DNA of 64,000 nt. Origin: JANLQX01 sp031423635 (GTDB taxonomy: Bacteria; Actinomycetota; Acidimicrobiia; Acidimicrobiales; JANYDT01). Location of the stretch: positions 1 to 64,000 of the forward strand of contig JANPFX010000082.1 of assembly GCA_031423635.1 (NCBI GenBank), written 5' to 3'. Under the pieces are notes generated by a model. The model searched no databases. It was not told where the DNA came from and saw nothing but the letters and a program-made list of their open reading frames with translations. Shown in pieces: positions 42,070 to 50,785 of this stretch. Each line of letters opens with the position of its first letter. Within the stretch, counting starts at the first letter, position 1. The translations under genes were made by a program, and so were the position numbers.

Positions 42070-43353
42070 GTGAACGATTCCGTCTTCCTCGGACGACAAC
42101 CCCTCATCGGGCGAAACGAGCAGACCCACGCCTATCGTCTGTTCGTCGCCGACGGCATCGACGATGCGAACCCGTTCGGCGACGCTGATCTGGCCTGTCG
42201 ACGGCTGCTCTCGGCAATCGCCGCGGCGAACCTCGAGGAGTTGATCGCCGGAAAGGACTCGTGGATTCCCGTCACCGCCGACGCACTGGTCCACGGGCTC
42301 CACAACGCTCTACCGCCGAAGCGCACGATCCTCGCGCTCACTCCCGTGGAACTCGGGAGGCCCGGCGCCCCAGAGCTCGTGGAAAGAACTCGCCGGGTGG
42401 GATTCCGCGTGGCGCTCGACCTCTCCGGAGAACGCATCGATGATCGTGCGGCGACCGACCCGTTCGGCATCCTGGCGGGCCTCGGCATCACCGACGTCGA
42501 CGGGTTCTCCGTGCGGTTCTCGAGCCGCCACGCCGACAGCTTTCATGCATCGGGACTGGAAGCCTCACGTCGAGGCATGCTGTCTGTAGCCGTTGGCGTC
42601 GACTCCACCGAAGACGCCGGCTCCGCACGCAGTGACTTCGACATGAGAGCCGGCGCCTTCTTCCTCCAGCCCGTGGCCCACGGGCTCGGCGGTTCCGTGG
42701 ATCGGCTCGCCGCCATGCAACTCCTGGCCGAGCTCGAGAAGCCGAACAGTTCGTTCGAGGATGTGGAGCGGGTCATCACCCGTGACCCGTCCCTCGTTCT
42801 TCGGATGCTCTCGTTGGTCAACTCCGGCCTGTTCAGCCTCCCCAAGCGCATCGACACGACCCGCTCGGCGCTGGTGATGCTCGGTCTCCGAAACGTCCGC
42901 CAATTGGCGCTTGCGGTCACCTTGAATTCGGTCACCTCGGTTCCTGCCGAGCTCACGCTCACTTCGCTGATCCGGGCCCGACAGTGCGAACACGTGGCTG
43001 CCGAGCTCGGCGTACGTCCCGAGCCGGCCTTCACCGTAGGACTTCTCTCACTCGTCGGAGCGTTCGCCGGGATGCCCACCGAGGATGCCCTGGTCTCGCT
43101 CCCGCTCACGGCAGAAGTCGTCAACGCCATCACCCGCCAGACCGGTCTGCTCGGTGAAGTGCTCGACGCCGTCCTGTGTTGCGAGGAGAGTCGGCTGTCG
43201 ACCGCCTGCCACATCGTCGATGCCATCTCTCCAGCCGGGATCGGGCCGGCCGGGAACATCTCGATGCTCGCCTCGACGTGGATCAACGCGGTCAAGTGGG
43301 CCGAGAGGCTCCGCTCCGACGTGGGCGACGTCGCCGCACCGTCGCGACGCTGA
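42070..43353 (+). CDS. EAL-remnant plus HDOD-domain signalling protein (YuxH-like)
   Basis: The 427-residue protein opens with FLGRQPLIGRNEQTHAYRLF, a typical start of degenerate EAL domains in EAL-HDOD proteins, and continues to about residue 215. The HDOD domain follows (LLAELEKPNSSFEDVERVITRDPSLVLRMLSLVNSG, TTRSALVMLGLRNVRQLALAV). The EAL catalytic motif is not seen, so c-di-GMP hydrolysis is not expected. The GTG start at 42070 lies 9 bases behind a FliA-type promoter. It sits between csrA and flagellin. Confidence 0.87.
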   Translation: MNDSVFLGRQPLIGRNEQTHAYRLFVADGIDDANPFGDADLACRRLLSAIAAANLEELIAGKDSWIPVTADALVHGLHNALPPKRTILALTPVELGRPGAPELVERTRRVGFRVALDLSGERIDDRAATDPFGILAGLGITDVDGFSVRFSSRHADSFHASGLEASRRGMLSVAVGVDSTEDAGSARSDFDMRAGAFFLQPVAHGLGGSVDRLAAMQLLAELEKPNSSFEDVERVITRDPSLVLRMLSLVNSGLFSLPKRIDTTRSALVMLGLRNVRQLALAVTLNSVTSVPAELTLTSLIRARQCEHVAAELGVRPEPAFTVGLLSLVGAFAGMPTEDALVSLPLTAEVVNAITRQTGLLGEVLDAVLCCEESRLSTACHIVDAISPAGIGPAGNISMLASTWINAVKWAERLRSDVGDVAAPSRR

Positions 43354-43460
43354 CCGACACCCGTCGACACACGCTAGGTCGATCGGACCATTCCGCGCCG
43401 AAGTGCGCACATCTCGGGTCCGCCGGACGATCGGATGGATCGACCACCGAAACGTGGCGT

Positions 43461-43490
43461 TCGGAAAGCTCACGGATTGAGCTTCCGAAG
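43461..43490 (+). promoter_or_regulatory. flagellin leader hairpin with GGA in the loop (CsrA-type binding site)
   Basis: TTCGGAAAGCTC (43461-43472) pairs with GAGCTTCCGAA (43480-43490), with one bulged A. The loop ACGGATT presents a GGA. A second GGA lies in the ribosome-binding site AAGGAGGA (43513-43520). This two-site layout is that of the B. subtilis hag leader bound by CsrA. Confidence 0.65.
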
Positions 43491-43525
43491 TCCTTTGACC
43501 AAATCACGAATCAAGGAGGATTCCC

Positions 43526-44746
43526 GTGGGTCTTCGTATCAATCAGAACACCGCAGCAGCCAACGCCTACCGCAACCTGAACGTCTCTGACGGACAGATG
43601 GCGAAGAGCCTGGAGAAGCTGTCGAGCGGATTCCGCATCAACCGCGCTGCTGACGACGCCGCTGGCCTCAGCATCAGCGAGGGCATGCGCTCGCAGATCG
43701 GTGGCCTCAAGGTCGCCGTTCGCAACGCTCAGGATGGCATCTCCGTCGTGCAAACGGCAGAAGGTGCCCTGACCGAGGTCCACTCGCTCCTGCAGCGTGC
43801 CCGTGACCTCTCCGTTCAGGCCGCGAACACCGGCGGCAATGACGCCGCTGCTCGCACCGCAGCCAGCACTGAAGTCGATCAGATCGTCAACGAAGTCAAC
43901 CGCATTTCGGCGTCGACGGCGTTCGGTGGGAAGAATCTGCTCGACGGATCGCAGACTGCCGGCTTCACCTTCCAGGTGGGCGCCGGAACGGCAGCAACTG
44001 ACAAGGTCACCGTGAACATCGCCTCGATGTCCGCGGCCGGCCTCGGCCTCACCGGCACCGCCGCTACGAGCGCTGCCGGAACCCTCGCAGGTGCCCCGGT
44101 CGTTCTTGCCGCCGCCACCGTCGCCCTGACGTACAACACCGGTGCCACCGGTGCCACCAACGTCTCGACGTCGTTCACGGTTGCGGCCGGCACCTACGAC
44201 ACCACCACGGCCGGCGGGCGTGACGCCCTTCAGGCCGCTCTCACCACCGGCATTCAGTCCGCCGGTCTTTCCAGTGATCTCAAGGCCGAACTCGTCGGTG
44301 ACGGCGCAGGAACGTACAAGGTCAAGCTGTCGACGGTCGGAACCGGTGCAACGGCGTCGATCAACGTCACCGGTGGCACTGCCGCTGCCGGCACCGCCCT
44401 CAACCTCACCGCCGGTGCAGTTACCGGCAGCGGTGCGGGTTCGGTCGGCGCCAACGTCGCCGCCGGAAGCACTGCGGCCATCGCCACTCTCGACGCAGCC
44501 ATCGTCACGGTTTCGAGCCAGCGTTCCTCGCTCGGTGCCGTGCAGAACCGCTTCGAGCACACGATCGCCAACCTCAACGTCACCGTGGAGAACCTGTCGG
44601 CGTCGGAGTCACGTATCCGTGACACCGACATGGCGATGGAGATGACGGCCTACAGCCGTACGCAGATCCTGACCCAGGCCGGCACCGCGATGTTGGCCCA
44701 GGCCAACCAGTCGCAGCAGGGCGTTCTCCAGCTTCTCCGAGGCTGA
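43526..44746 (+). CDS. flagellin
   Basis: The 406-residue protein has the conserved N-terminal helix (LRINQNTAAANAYRNLNVS, LEKLSSGFRINRAADDAAGL) and C-terminal helix (IRDTDMAMEMTAYSRTQILTQAGTAMLAQANQ ending LLRG). The middle is Thr/Ala/Gly-rich, forming the variable outer domains. GTG start behind AAGGAGGA. Exported filament subunit; expression is likely controlled by CsrA-FliW via the leader and by FliA. The only flagellin gene in the window. Confidence 0.97.
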   Translation: MGLRINQNTAAANAYRNLNVSDGQMAKSLEKLSSGFRINRAADDAAGLSISEGMRSQIGGLKVAVRNAQDGISVVQTAEGALTEVHSLLQRARDLSVQAANTGGNDAAARTAASTEVDQIVNEVNRISASTAFGGKNLLDGSQTAGFTFQVGAGTAATDKVTVNIASMSAAGLGLTGTAATSAAGTLAGAPVVLAAATVALTYNTGATGATNVSTSFTVAAGTYDTTTAGGRDALQAALTTGIQSAGLSSDLKAELVGDGAGTYKVKLSTVGTGATASINVTGGTAAAGTALNLTAGAVTGSGAGSVGANVAAGSTAAIATLDAAIVTVSSQRSSLGAVQNRFEHTIANLNVTVENLSASESRIRDTDMAMEMTAYSRTQILTQAGTAMLAQANQSQQGVLQLLRG

Positions 44747-44757
44747 GCTCGCTCCAA

Positions 44758-44915
44758 TGATCGGGTGAGGTCGATGCTTCGGCGACTCCGTCTCCATCGG
44801 AGTGACCTCACATCTTGATCGGGTGAGGGTGACGCTGCGTCGTCGTCTTCAGCTCCCCCTGGAGCCCTCACTTGTTGATCGGGTGAGGTCGATGCTTCGG
44901 CGTCGACATCACCTC
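44758..44915 (+). repeat. three tandem structured repeats downstream of flagellin
   Basis: TGATCGGGTGAG starts at 44758, 44816 and 44876. Copies 1 and 2 fold as branched hairpins: outer stems GTGAGGTC/GACCTCAC (44765-44811) and GTGAGGG/CCCTCAC (44823-44871). Each has a left-side mini-hairpin (GC-TTCG-GC; GACG-CTG-CGTC) and an inner stem. Copy 3 is one long stem with a TTCG loop: GTCGATGC/GCGTCGAC plus GGTGA/TCACC. Arms differ but still pair, which is covariation. Confidence 0.8.
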
Positions 44916-44999
44916 CGTTCGTCCCCGCCAGAGGTCATATCGGGCGGGCACGGACGTTGCAGAAAGTCGTTTGGCCGGGAGGGGTCAGGCGATGGAAGC

Positions 45000-45038
45000 G
45001 TGATGGTGACCGGTTAGCTTGCGCCCGGTCACCATCAC
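45000..45038 (+). terminator. 14-bp perfect stem hairpin before fliD
   Basis: GTGATGGTGACCGG (45000-45013) and CCGGTCACCATCAC (45025-45038) are exact reverse complements with an 11-base loop, followed by GTTTCC. It is the strongest stem in the 385-base gap 44747-45131. It is a likely terminator for flagellin, with no long T-tract. No gene is seen in the gap. Confidence 0.65.
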
Positions 45039-45131
45039 GTTTCCGATCTTCGCGTCGTTGACCAGCGGTCCGATGGACCCGAACATCGACGTGTTCCGTA
45101 TGAGGCTCACCGCACGGAGAGGACCGACGAG

Positions 45132-46997
45132 ATGCCCAGCAGTGTCGATGGCCTCATCAGCGGGCTCAACACGACGAACACCATCACGCAGTTGATGAAC
45201 GTGGAGCGTCTGTCGCAGAACCGACTCACCGCGAAGAAGACGGCGAACGACTCGCTCGTCGGCATCTACCAGCAGCTCAACAGCCGAATGCTGGCGATGA
45301 AGGACGGGGGAGCGGCGCTCCGAGCTGCCACCGGCTGGCAGGCCACCCGGGCCACATCGAGCGACGTGACGATCGCGACAGCGACAACGTCGAGCACCGC
45401 TCCGGCCGGCAACCTCACCTTTCGCGTCGACCGTCTGGCCACGACCCACGCATTGGTCTCCGGCAACTCGGTGTCGAGCACGACCGCGGTCGTCGCCACG
45501 CCGAACTCGCACTACCTCGTGTCCGCGGCGTCGTCACTCGGCGTGTCGAACCTGGCCGGCTCGAACGACCTCGCACTCGGTTCGCACACCATCACCGTCA
45601 CACAATCCTCGGCCGGTGCGAAAGCGACCAGCACGACCCTCGGCAACAGCGTCACCGTCGGTGCCGGTGCCACGATCGAGTTCGCCACCGACGGATCAAC
45701 GTCGACGATGCAGACCATCACGCTCGCGGGCGGCACGTACTCACGGTCGGCTCTCACCGACATGGTGACGGCGGCCTCTGGAGGGTCACTTCGAGCCGGT
45801 TTCACGAACGACGGGCGCCTCGAGTTGGCGACGACCCGCGAAGGCAGCGCCGCCCAACTCGCCGTCACCGGTGGGACAGCGCTCGCCTCCCTCGGGCTCA
45901 GCGTGAGCGGTGCCGCATCTTCCGGCGTCGACGCGATCGTGACGGTCGGAACCCAATCGACGACCATCACCGATCTGTCATCGGGCAGCGTCGTGAGCCT
46001 CGCTGCGCCGACTGTCGGGTCGATCAATGCCACCCTGTCCGGAGGCCTCCGGACAGGCACCGCGAAAGCAGTGAACGTGGACCTCGGCAATGGGGAGCTC
46101 ACCACCGTCACCGACGCAATCAACACCGCGGCAGCAGGATTTCGGGCGACGACTGTTCAGGTGAGTCCGGGCGCATATCGACTCCAACTCGCCGCCACCG
46201 CCTCGGGCGAGAAAGGCCGGATCACCGCCGACACCACGATCTTCGACGTCGCCTTCGGTGGCATGCAGACGCTCAGCGCTGCCGTGAACGCCCAGCTCAC
46301 CGTCGGGTCCGGTGTCGCTGCCTATGTCGTGACCTCGTCGGAGAACAAGGCCGAGGTCTTGCCGGGTGTCACGGTCGCTCTGCTGAAGGCCGCGCCCAAC
46401 ACGGACGTGAACATCGAAGTCACGAGTGATGCGGCCGCCATCGCCGCGAAGGTCCAGACACTTGTCGAATCGGTGAACGGCGCGTTGAACTTCATCTCCA
46501 GCCAATCGCGCTACGACACGACCACGAAGAAGGGTGGTCCACTCCTTGGTGACAACACCTCTCGGGCGTTGCAGCGTCAGATCTACGACGCGTTCGGAAC
46601 GATCGGTGGTGGTGCTGCGGCCCTGGGCATCACGCTCGGGAAAGAGGCGAACATCAACTTCGATCAGGGCAAGTTCATCGCCGCCTATCAGGCCGATCCC
46701 GCCGGTGTGCAGGCAGCGTTCACGAACGTAACAACCGGTTTCGCTGCCCGCGTCGAGACCATCGGCAAAGCGGCGACCGACTCGGTCTCCGGTCTTCTCA
46801 CGACAACGATCGCCGGCGGTCAGGAGCTCTCGAAGAACCTCACCACCCAGATCTCGAGCTGGGATACCCGGTTGGCGCTGCGGGAGGCATCACTGCGACG
46901 CATGTTCAGCAACCTCGAGGTCTCACTCGGTCGGATACAGACCCAGAGCAACCGACTCGCCGGTGAGCTCAACAAACTCCAGTCCAACACCCGCTAA
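45132..46997 (+). CDS. fliD: flagellar filament cap protein FliD
   Basis: The 621-residue protein has the FliD N-terminus (SVDGLISGLNTTNTITQLMNVERLSQNRLTAKK, in pieces) and a conserved C-terminus (SWDTRLALREASLRRMFSNLEVSLGRIQTQSNRLAGEL). The middle is Thr/Ser/Ala/Val-rich with long beta segments. FliD caps the growing filament and promotes flagellin folding. It starts at ATG 45132. fliS follows. Confidence 0.93.
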   Translation: MPSSVDGLISGLNTTNTITQLMNVERLSQNRLTAKKTANDSLVGIYQQLNSRMLAMKDGGAALRAATGWQATRATSSDVTIATATTSSTAPAGNLTFRVDRLATTHALVSGNSVSSTTAVVATPNSHYLVSAASSLGVSNLAGSNDLALGSHTITVTQSSAGAKATSTTLGNSVTVGAGATIEFATDGSTSTMQTITLAGGTYSRSALTDMVTAASGGSLRAGFTNDGRLELATTREGSAAQLAVTGGTALASLGLSVSGAASSGVDAIVTVGTQSTTITDLSSGSVVSLAAPTVGSINATLSGGLRTGTAKAVNVDLGNGELTTVTDAINTAAAGFRATTVQVSPGAYRLQLAATASGEKGRITADTTIFDVAFGGMQTLSAAVNAQLTVGSGVAAYVVTSSENKAEVLPGVTVALLKAAPNTDVNIEVTSDAAAIAAKVQTLVESVNGALNFISSQSRYDTTTKKGGPLLGDNTSRALQRQIYDAFGTIGGGAAALGITLGKEANINFDQGKFIAAYQADPAGVQAAFTNVTTGFAARVETIGKAATDSVSGLLTTTIAGGQELSKNLTTQISSWDTRLALREASLRRMFSNLEVSLGRIQTQSNRLAGELNKLQSNTR

Positions 46998-47105
46998 CGC
47001 TTCAACTCCTTTCCTCATGCTTCTGCGCTTCAGCACGTTCGGCGACATGGATGTTCACCGAACACCGCACAGCGGCACCCCCACTTCCTCTGAAGGGTCT
47101 CACGG

Positions 47106-47501
47106 ATGAACACCCAACTCCACCGCGCTCGCTACGTGCAGGATGCCATCGAAACCGCCTCGCCCGCACGGCTCCTCACCATGCTCTACGACCGTCTTGT
47201 CCGCGACATCGCCGGGGCGGAGTTGGCGATCGCGACATCGACCTTCTCGGAGGCGAACACGCTGCTGCTGCACGCTCAAGACATCGTGCTGGAACTGCAG
47301 TCGTCACTCGACACCCGCACCTGGAGTGGGGCGCAGGGTCTGAGCGCGCTCTACACCTACCTCTACGGCGAGCTCATCACCGCCAACACGACGAAGGACG
47401 CGGCTCGGCTCGCAGTCTGCCTGCGCATCGTCGAACCACTCCGCTCGGCCTGGCACGAAGCGGCCGCGCTCGTTGCCGGCGCCGCCGCCCAAGCGGGTTG
47501 A
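47106..47501 (+). CDS. fliS: flagellin chaperone FliS
   Basis: The 131-residue protein begins with HRARYVQDAIETASPARLLTMLYDRLVRDIAGAE, a typical FliS helix bundle with the P-LL-MLYD signature. It binds flagellin in the cytoplasm and prevents early polymerisation. It starts 109 bases after fliD. The gene's stop overlaps a TTG start of the small next gene. Confidence 0.93.
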   Translation: MNTQLHRARYVQDAIETASPARLLTMLYDRLVRDIAGAELAIATSTFSEANTLLLHAQDIVLELQSSLDTRTWSGAQGLSALYTYLYGELITANTTKDAARLAVCLRIVEPLRSAWHEAAALVAGAAAQAG

Positions 47502-47800
47502 TCATCGACGCGCCGACACCACCGACCTGGCCCGAGTACGTTGCCTCGCTCGAAGACGGGCTGACCGAGCTGGAGAACGGACTGACCGGTGTCGTGGCCG
47601 AGCACGAGCCTCCGCTGGCCCTTGCCGTGGAAGCTCCTGACGAACCAGTGCCGGACGAGTTGGTGACGCGACTCGCTGTGCTGGCGCGCCGCCTCGACCG
47701 TGCCGCCGCCCTCGTCGCGCTGCACATGGTCGACGTGAACAACAGGGCCAAACCGACCTCACCGTCGTCGATCCCGATGTTCATCGACCAACGGTTCTAG
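47498..47800 (+). CDS. small helical protein at the fliT position
   Basis: A 100-residue ORF starts at TTG 47498, whose last bases overlap the fliS stop (TTGA). The sequence is acidic and helical (YVASLEDGLTELENGLTGVV, LVTRLAVLARRLDRAAALVAL). In other bacteria fliT or a FlgN-like chaperone follows fliS; sequence similarity is too weak to say more. Coupling to fliS and the retained open frame support a real gene. Confidence 0.55.
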   Translation: MIIDAPTPPTWPEYVASLEDGLTELENGLTGVVAEHEPPLALAVEAPDEPVPDELVTRLAVLARRLDRAAALVALHMVDVNNRAKPTSPSSIPMFIDQRF

Positions 47801-48022
47801 GACCCTGGTTCGGTGGGGCGCCGTCAAGCCTCATTACTCCTGATGATTCGTCCCGGGAGCGCGCAACTTCGAACGTGAGACGACGATCGGTGTGCTTGCA
47901 CGGAGTGCGCCACGAGCTGCCAAGGATCGGCAGCGATTCGTATCGTTTCGAAAGCGAGCAGGTTCCGTGCGCTGTCTGTTGCCGACTTCGTGTCGTTCGC
48001 TGGCTCCCCTGGTGGCGATGCC

Positions 48023-48367
48023 ATGAACGACCAGACGATCTCCGTCTTGCGTCAATCCCTCGCCGGCCTCACGCAGCGTCAGCGGGCACTGACCGACAAT
48101 CTCGCCAACCTCGAGACCCCGGACTATCTCGCCAAGCGCGTCGACTTCGAGTCGAGCCTGCAGCAGGCGATCTCCAGCGGTGACCCTTCCCAGTCCCAGA
48201 TCGCGCAGAGTCGCTCCACCGACGCGACCGGCGTGAACGGCAACAACGTCAACCTCGATGACGAGACGATTCTCGCGGCGGACACGGCACTTCGCTATCA
48301 GCTCTCGGTCGAGGCACTCAACGCGAAGTACCGCCTCCTGCGAACGGCGATCCGAGGCCAGGGATGA
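48023..48367 (+). CDS. flgB: flagellar rod protein FlgB
   Basis: The 114-residue protein has the rod N-terminus (LRQSLAGLTQRQRALTDNLANLETPDYLAKRVDFESSLQ, pieces matching FlgB) and C-terminal ALRYQLSVEALNAKYRLLRTAI. It forms the proximal rod. The 222 bases before it (47801-48022) contain no gene; I see no clear promoter there. flgC follows at 49 bases. Confidence 0.92.
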   Translation: MNDQTISVLRQSLAGLTQRQRALTDNLANLETPDYLAKRVDFESSLQQAISSGDPSQSQIAQSRSTDATGVNGNNVNLDDETILAADTALRYQLSVEALNAKYRLLRTAIRGQG

Positions 48368-48416
48368 CTCCGGCGATCCGCATTGACGTGTTGGACACAG
48401 CTCGGCGAGCCTCACA

Positions 48417-48806
48417 ATGACCATGTTCGCCGCGCTCGGCGTCTCCGCCAGCGGTCTCCGCGCGTTTCGCTCGTGGCTCGACTCGGTGAGCGACAACCTC
48501 TCCAACCTCAACACTGTCCGGCCGATGAACGAGGCTGCGTATCAAGCGCGCTACGTGCAGGCGACGGCCGACCCTGCCGGTGGCGTGATGGTGACAGCGG
48601 TTCGATTCGGCGATCCGAACGGGGTCGTGGTCAGCGATCCGACCAACCCTCTGGCCGACCAGAACGGTCTCGTCCGTCGGCCCGACATCGACATGAACGA
48701 GCAGATGACCTCGCTCCTGATCGCCCAACGCGGGTACCAGGCCAACGTCGCCGCCGTCGAACGTGTCCGCGACGCCTACCAACAAGCACTCACGATCGGC
48801 AAGTGA
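48417..48806 (+). CDS. flgC: flagellar rod protein FlgC
   Basis: The 129-residue protein has the rod pattern SASGLRAFRSWLDSVSDNLSNLNTVRP, and PDIDMNEQMTSLLIAQRGYQANVAAVERVRDAYQQAL at the C-terminus. ATG 48417 or 48423 both possible. Middle portion of the rod, assembled on FlgB. Typical order flgB-flgC-fliE. Confidence 0.94.
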   Translation: MTMFAALGVSASGLRAFRSWLDSVSDNLSNLNTVRPMNEAAYQARYVQATADPAGGVMVTAVRFGDPNGVVVSDPTNPLADQNGLVRRPDIDMNEQMTSLLIAQRGYQANVAAVERVRDAYQQALTIGK

Positions 48807-48808
48807 CC

Positions 48809-49114
48809 ATGAGCATTCCTCCGATCTCCACGGTCGCAAGCGGCGCAACGTCGCTTCGACCGGAACGCATGGCAACGGCCGGGAGTGGAACAGGTGACGG
48901 TTTCGGCGACCTTGTGACTTCGGCTCTGAACACGGTGAGCGCGACGCAGAACAATGCCGATCAACTTGCCAACAAAGCCGCCGTCGGCCAGCTCTCGGAC
49001 CCGCACGAATACATGATCGCGGCGACCGAAGCGTCGCTGGCGACGGAGCTCACCGTTGCCGTACGCAACCGCGCGGTCGAGGCATTCAACGACATCATGC
49101 GGATGACGGTCTAG
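48809..49114 (+). CDS. fliE: flagellar hook-basal body protein FliE
   Basis: The 101-residue protein has FliE's C-terminal helix ATEASLATELTVAVRNRAVEAFNDIMRMTV, preceded by SDPHEYMIAA. It connects the MS ring to the rod. ATG 48809 is two bases after the flgC stop. The N-terminal 25 residues are low complexity. Confidence 0.92.
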   Translation: MSIPPISTVASGATSLRPERMATAGSGTGDGFGDLVTSALNTVSATQNNADQLANKAAVGQLSDPHEYMIAATEASLATELTVAVRNRAVEAFNDIMRMTV

Positions 49115-49170
49115 CGCTGTGATGGGCACGTGCATCTTCGCAACAACTCGAGCACTGGGGTTCTGAGCAC

Positions 49171-50784
49171 ATGGCGGCATTCGATTTCGGGGTCGCGAGC
49201 GAACGCGCTCGGCGGACCCTCGACGGGTTCACACGCGGCCAGAAGAGCATGCTCGTCCTCGCCGGGGTGGCCGTGGCGGCCGGCGCTCTCATGCTCTCCC
49301 GGTGGTCGGGGGGAGCGCCGTATTCGACGCTCTACGCCAACCTCGCGCCGGCGGACGCCGCTGCCGTCACCCAACGGCTCGATTCCCAAGGTGTCTCGTA
49401 CCGCCTCGGCGCCGGTGGTACCTCCATCCAGGTTCCTCAGGACGCCGTCTATCGAACCCGGATCGATCTCTCGGCCGAGGGCCTTCCGGCGGACAGCTCA
49501 CCGGGGTACGCCCTGCTCGACAAGCAGGGTCTCACGACGAGCGAGTTCCGTCAGAAGGTCGATTACCAACGCGCCCTCGAGGGCGAGCTGTCCAAGACGA
49601 TCCGCGCCATCGACGGCGTGGCAGCTGTCTCCGTGCACCTGGTGATCCCACAGGAGGACCTCTTCAGCGGCGACGCCACCAAACCGAGCGCGTCGGTACT
49701 GGTGCGCACCATGGGAGATACAAAACTCCGCTCGGGTCAGGTCCAGGCCATCGTGCACCTCGTGGCGTCGTCGATCGAGGGCCTCGCCCCGGAGGATGTC
49801 ACCGTTGCCGACTCTGCCGGCAACGTCCTTGCCGCGCCCGGTCAAGACGCTGCTGCGGCGTCGAGCGTCCGGGTCGAGCAGACCAAAGCCTTCGAGGATT
49901 CGCTGGCGATGTCGCTCCAGCAGATGGTGCAGAAGGTGACCGGCGATGGGCACGCCGTCGTACGGGTGAAGGCCGAACTCGACTTCGACAAGAAGTCGAC
50001 CACCACCGAGAGCTTCGCCGACCCGGCAACACGGACCGCGCTGGCGGAGAAGACGTCGAAGGAGACCTTCACCGGAGCAGGTGGCTCCGCGGCGGCGACC
50101 GGGGTGCTCGGCGCCAACGGCGCGGCGGCCACCACTCCGCCGAACGTTCCCTCGAATGCGTCGAGCTATACCAAGCAGGACAGCCAATCGGACTTCGCGC
50201 TCGGCAAGGTCGTCGAGAAGACCGACGCCCTGCCAGGCACAGTCAACCGGATGTCGATCGCCGTGCTGCTCGACTCGTCGAAGAAGCTCAAGCCCGCTGA
50301 TGCCGCCAGCCTTCGCAAGCTGGTGTCGGCAGCCTCGGGTCTCCAGACGGCTCGTGGCGACACCCTCGAGCTCGGTCAGCTCTCGTTCGACAACTCGTCG
50401 ACGAAGGCGATGGCAACGGAACTGGCCATGGTCACGGCAGGGGAACAGAAGAAGGCGATGTTCGATCTCATCAAGAGCGGACTGCTCGGCTTGCTTGCTC
50501 TCCTGTCCGTCTTCATGGCCTACCGGGCCGCGAAGAAGGCGAACAGTCGGATCATCTCGGCCATCCCTCTCGACAGTCTCCCCCGCTCGTCGTCGCTCGC
50601 CCTCCCGTCGCTGGCCGACCTGCAGGACGACGAAGACGACGCCGATCCGCCCGCACTCGCCGCGGTTGGCATGCCGCTTCCGCTGGCCGTGAGTCCCCGT
50701 CCGGACATCGCCGCCCTGATCGACCAGCAGCCGGGCGACGTGGCCAACACCTTGCGCGAGTGGCTCGCCGACCGGAGGTCGTGA
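49171..50784 (+). CDS. fliF: flagellar MS-ring protein FliF
   Basis: The 537-residue protein has an N-terminal membrane span (MLVLAGVAVAAGALML), ring-building motifs (YSTLYANLAPADAAAVTQRL, SEFRQKVDYQRALEGELSKTI) and a second span near residue 435 (LLGLLALLSVFMAYRAAK). The C-terminus ends in GDVANTLREWLADRR, the FliG-binding helix. It forms the base of the motor in the inner membrane. Standard length. Confidence 0.95.
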   Translation: MAAFDFGVASERARRTLDGFTRGQKSMLVLAGVAVAAGALMLSRWSGGAPYSTLYANLAPADAAAVTQRLDSQGVSYRLGAGGTSIQVPQDAVYRTRIDLSAEGLPADSSPGYALLDKQGLTTSEFRQKVDYQRALEGELSKTIRAIDGVAAVSVHLVIPQEDLFSGDATKPSASVLVRTMGDTKLRSGQVQAIVHLVASSIEGLAPEDVTVADSAGNVLAAPGQDAAAASSVRVEQTKAFEDSLAMSLQQMVQKVTGDGHAVVRVKAELDFDKKSTTTESFADPATRTALAEKTSKETFTGAGGSAAATGVLGANGAAATTPPNVPSNASSYTKQDSQSDFALGKVVEKTDALPGTVNRMSIAVLLDSSKKLKPADAASLRKLVSAASGLQTARGDTLELGQLSFDNSSTKAMATELAMVTAGEQKKAMFDLIKSGLLGLLALLSVFMAYRAAKKANSRIISAIPLDSLPRSSSLALPSLADLQDDEDDADPPALAAVGMPLPLAVSPRPDIAALIDQQPGDVANTLREWLADRRS

Positions 50785-50785
50785 G

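Noticed and set aside
44802..45017. Small Arg-rich ORF between flagellin and fliD
   Set aside because: It crosses the structured repeats, lacks a ribosome-binding site and has shadow-like composition.
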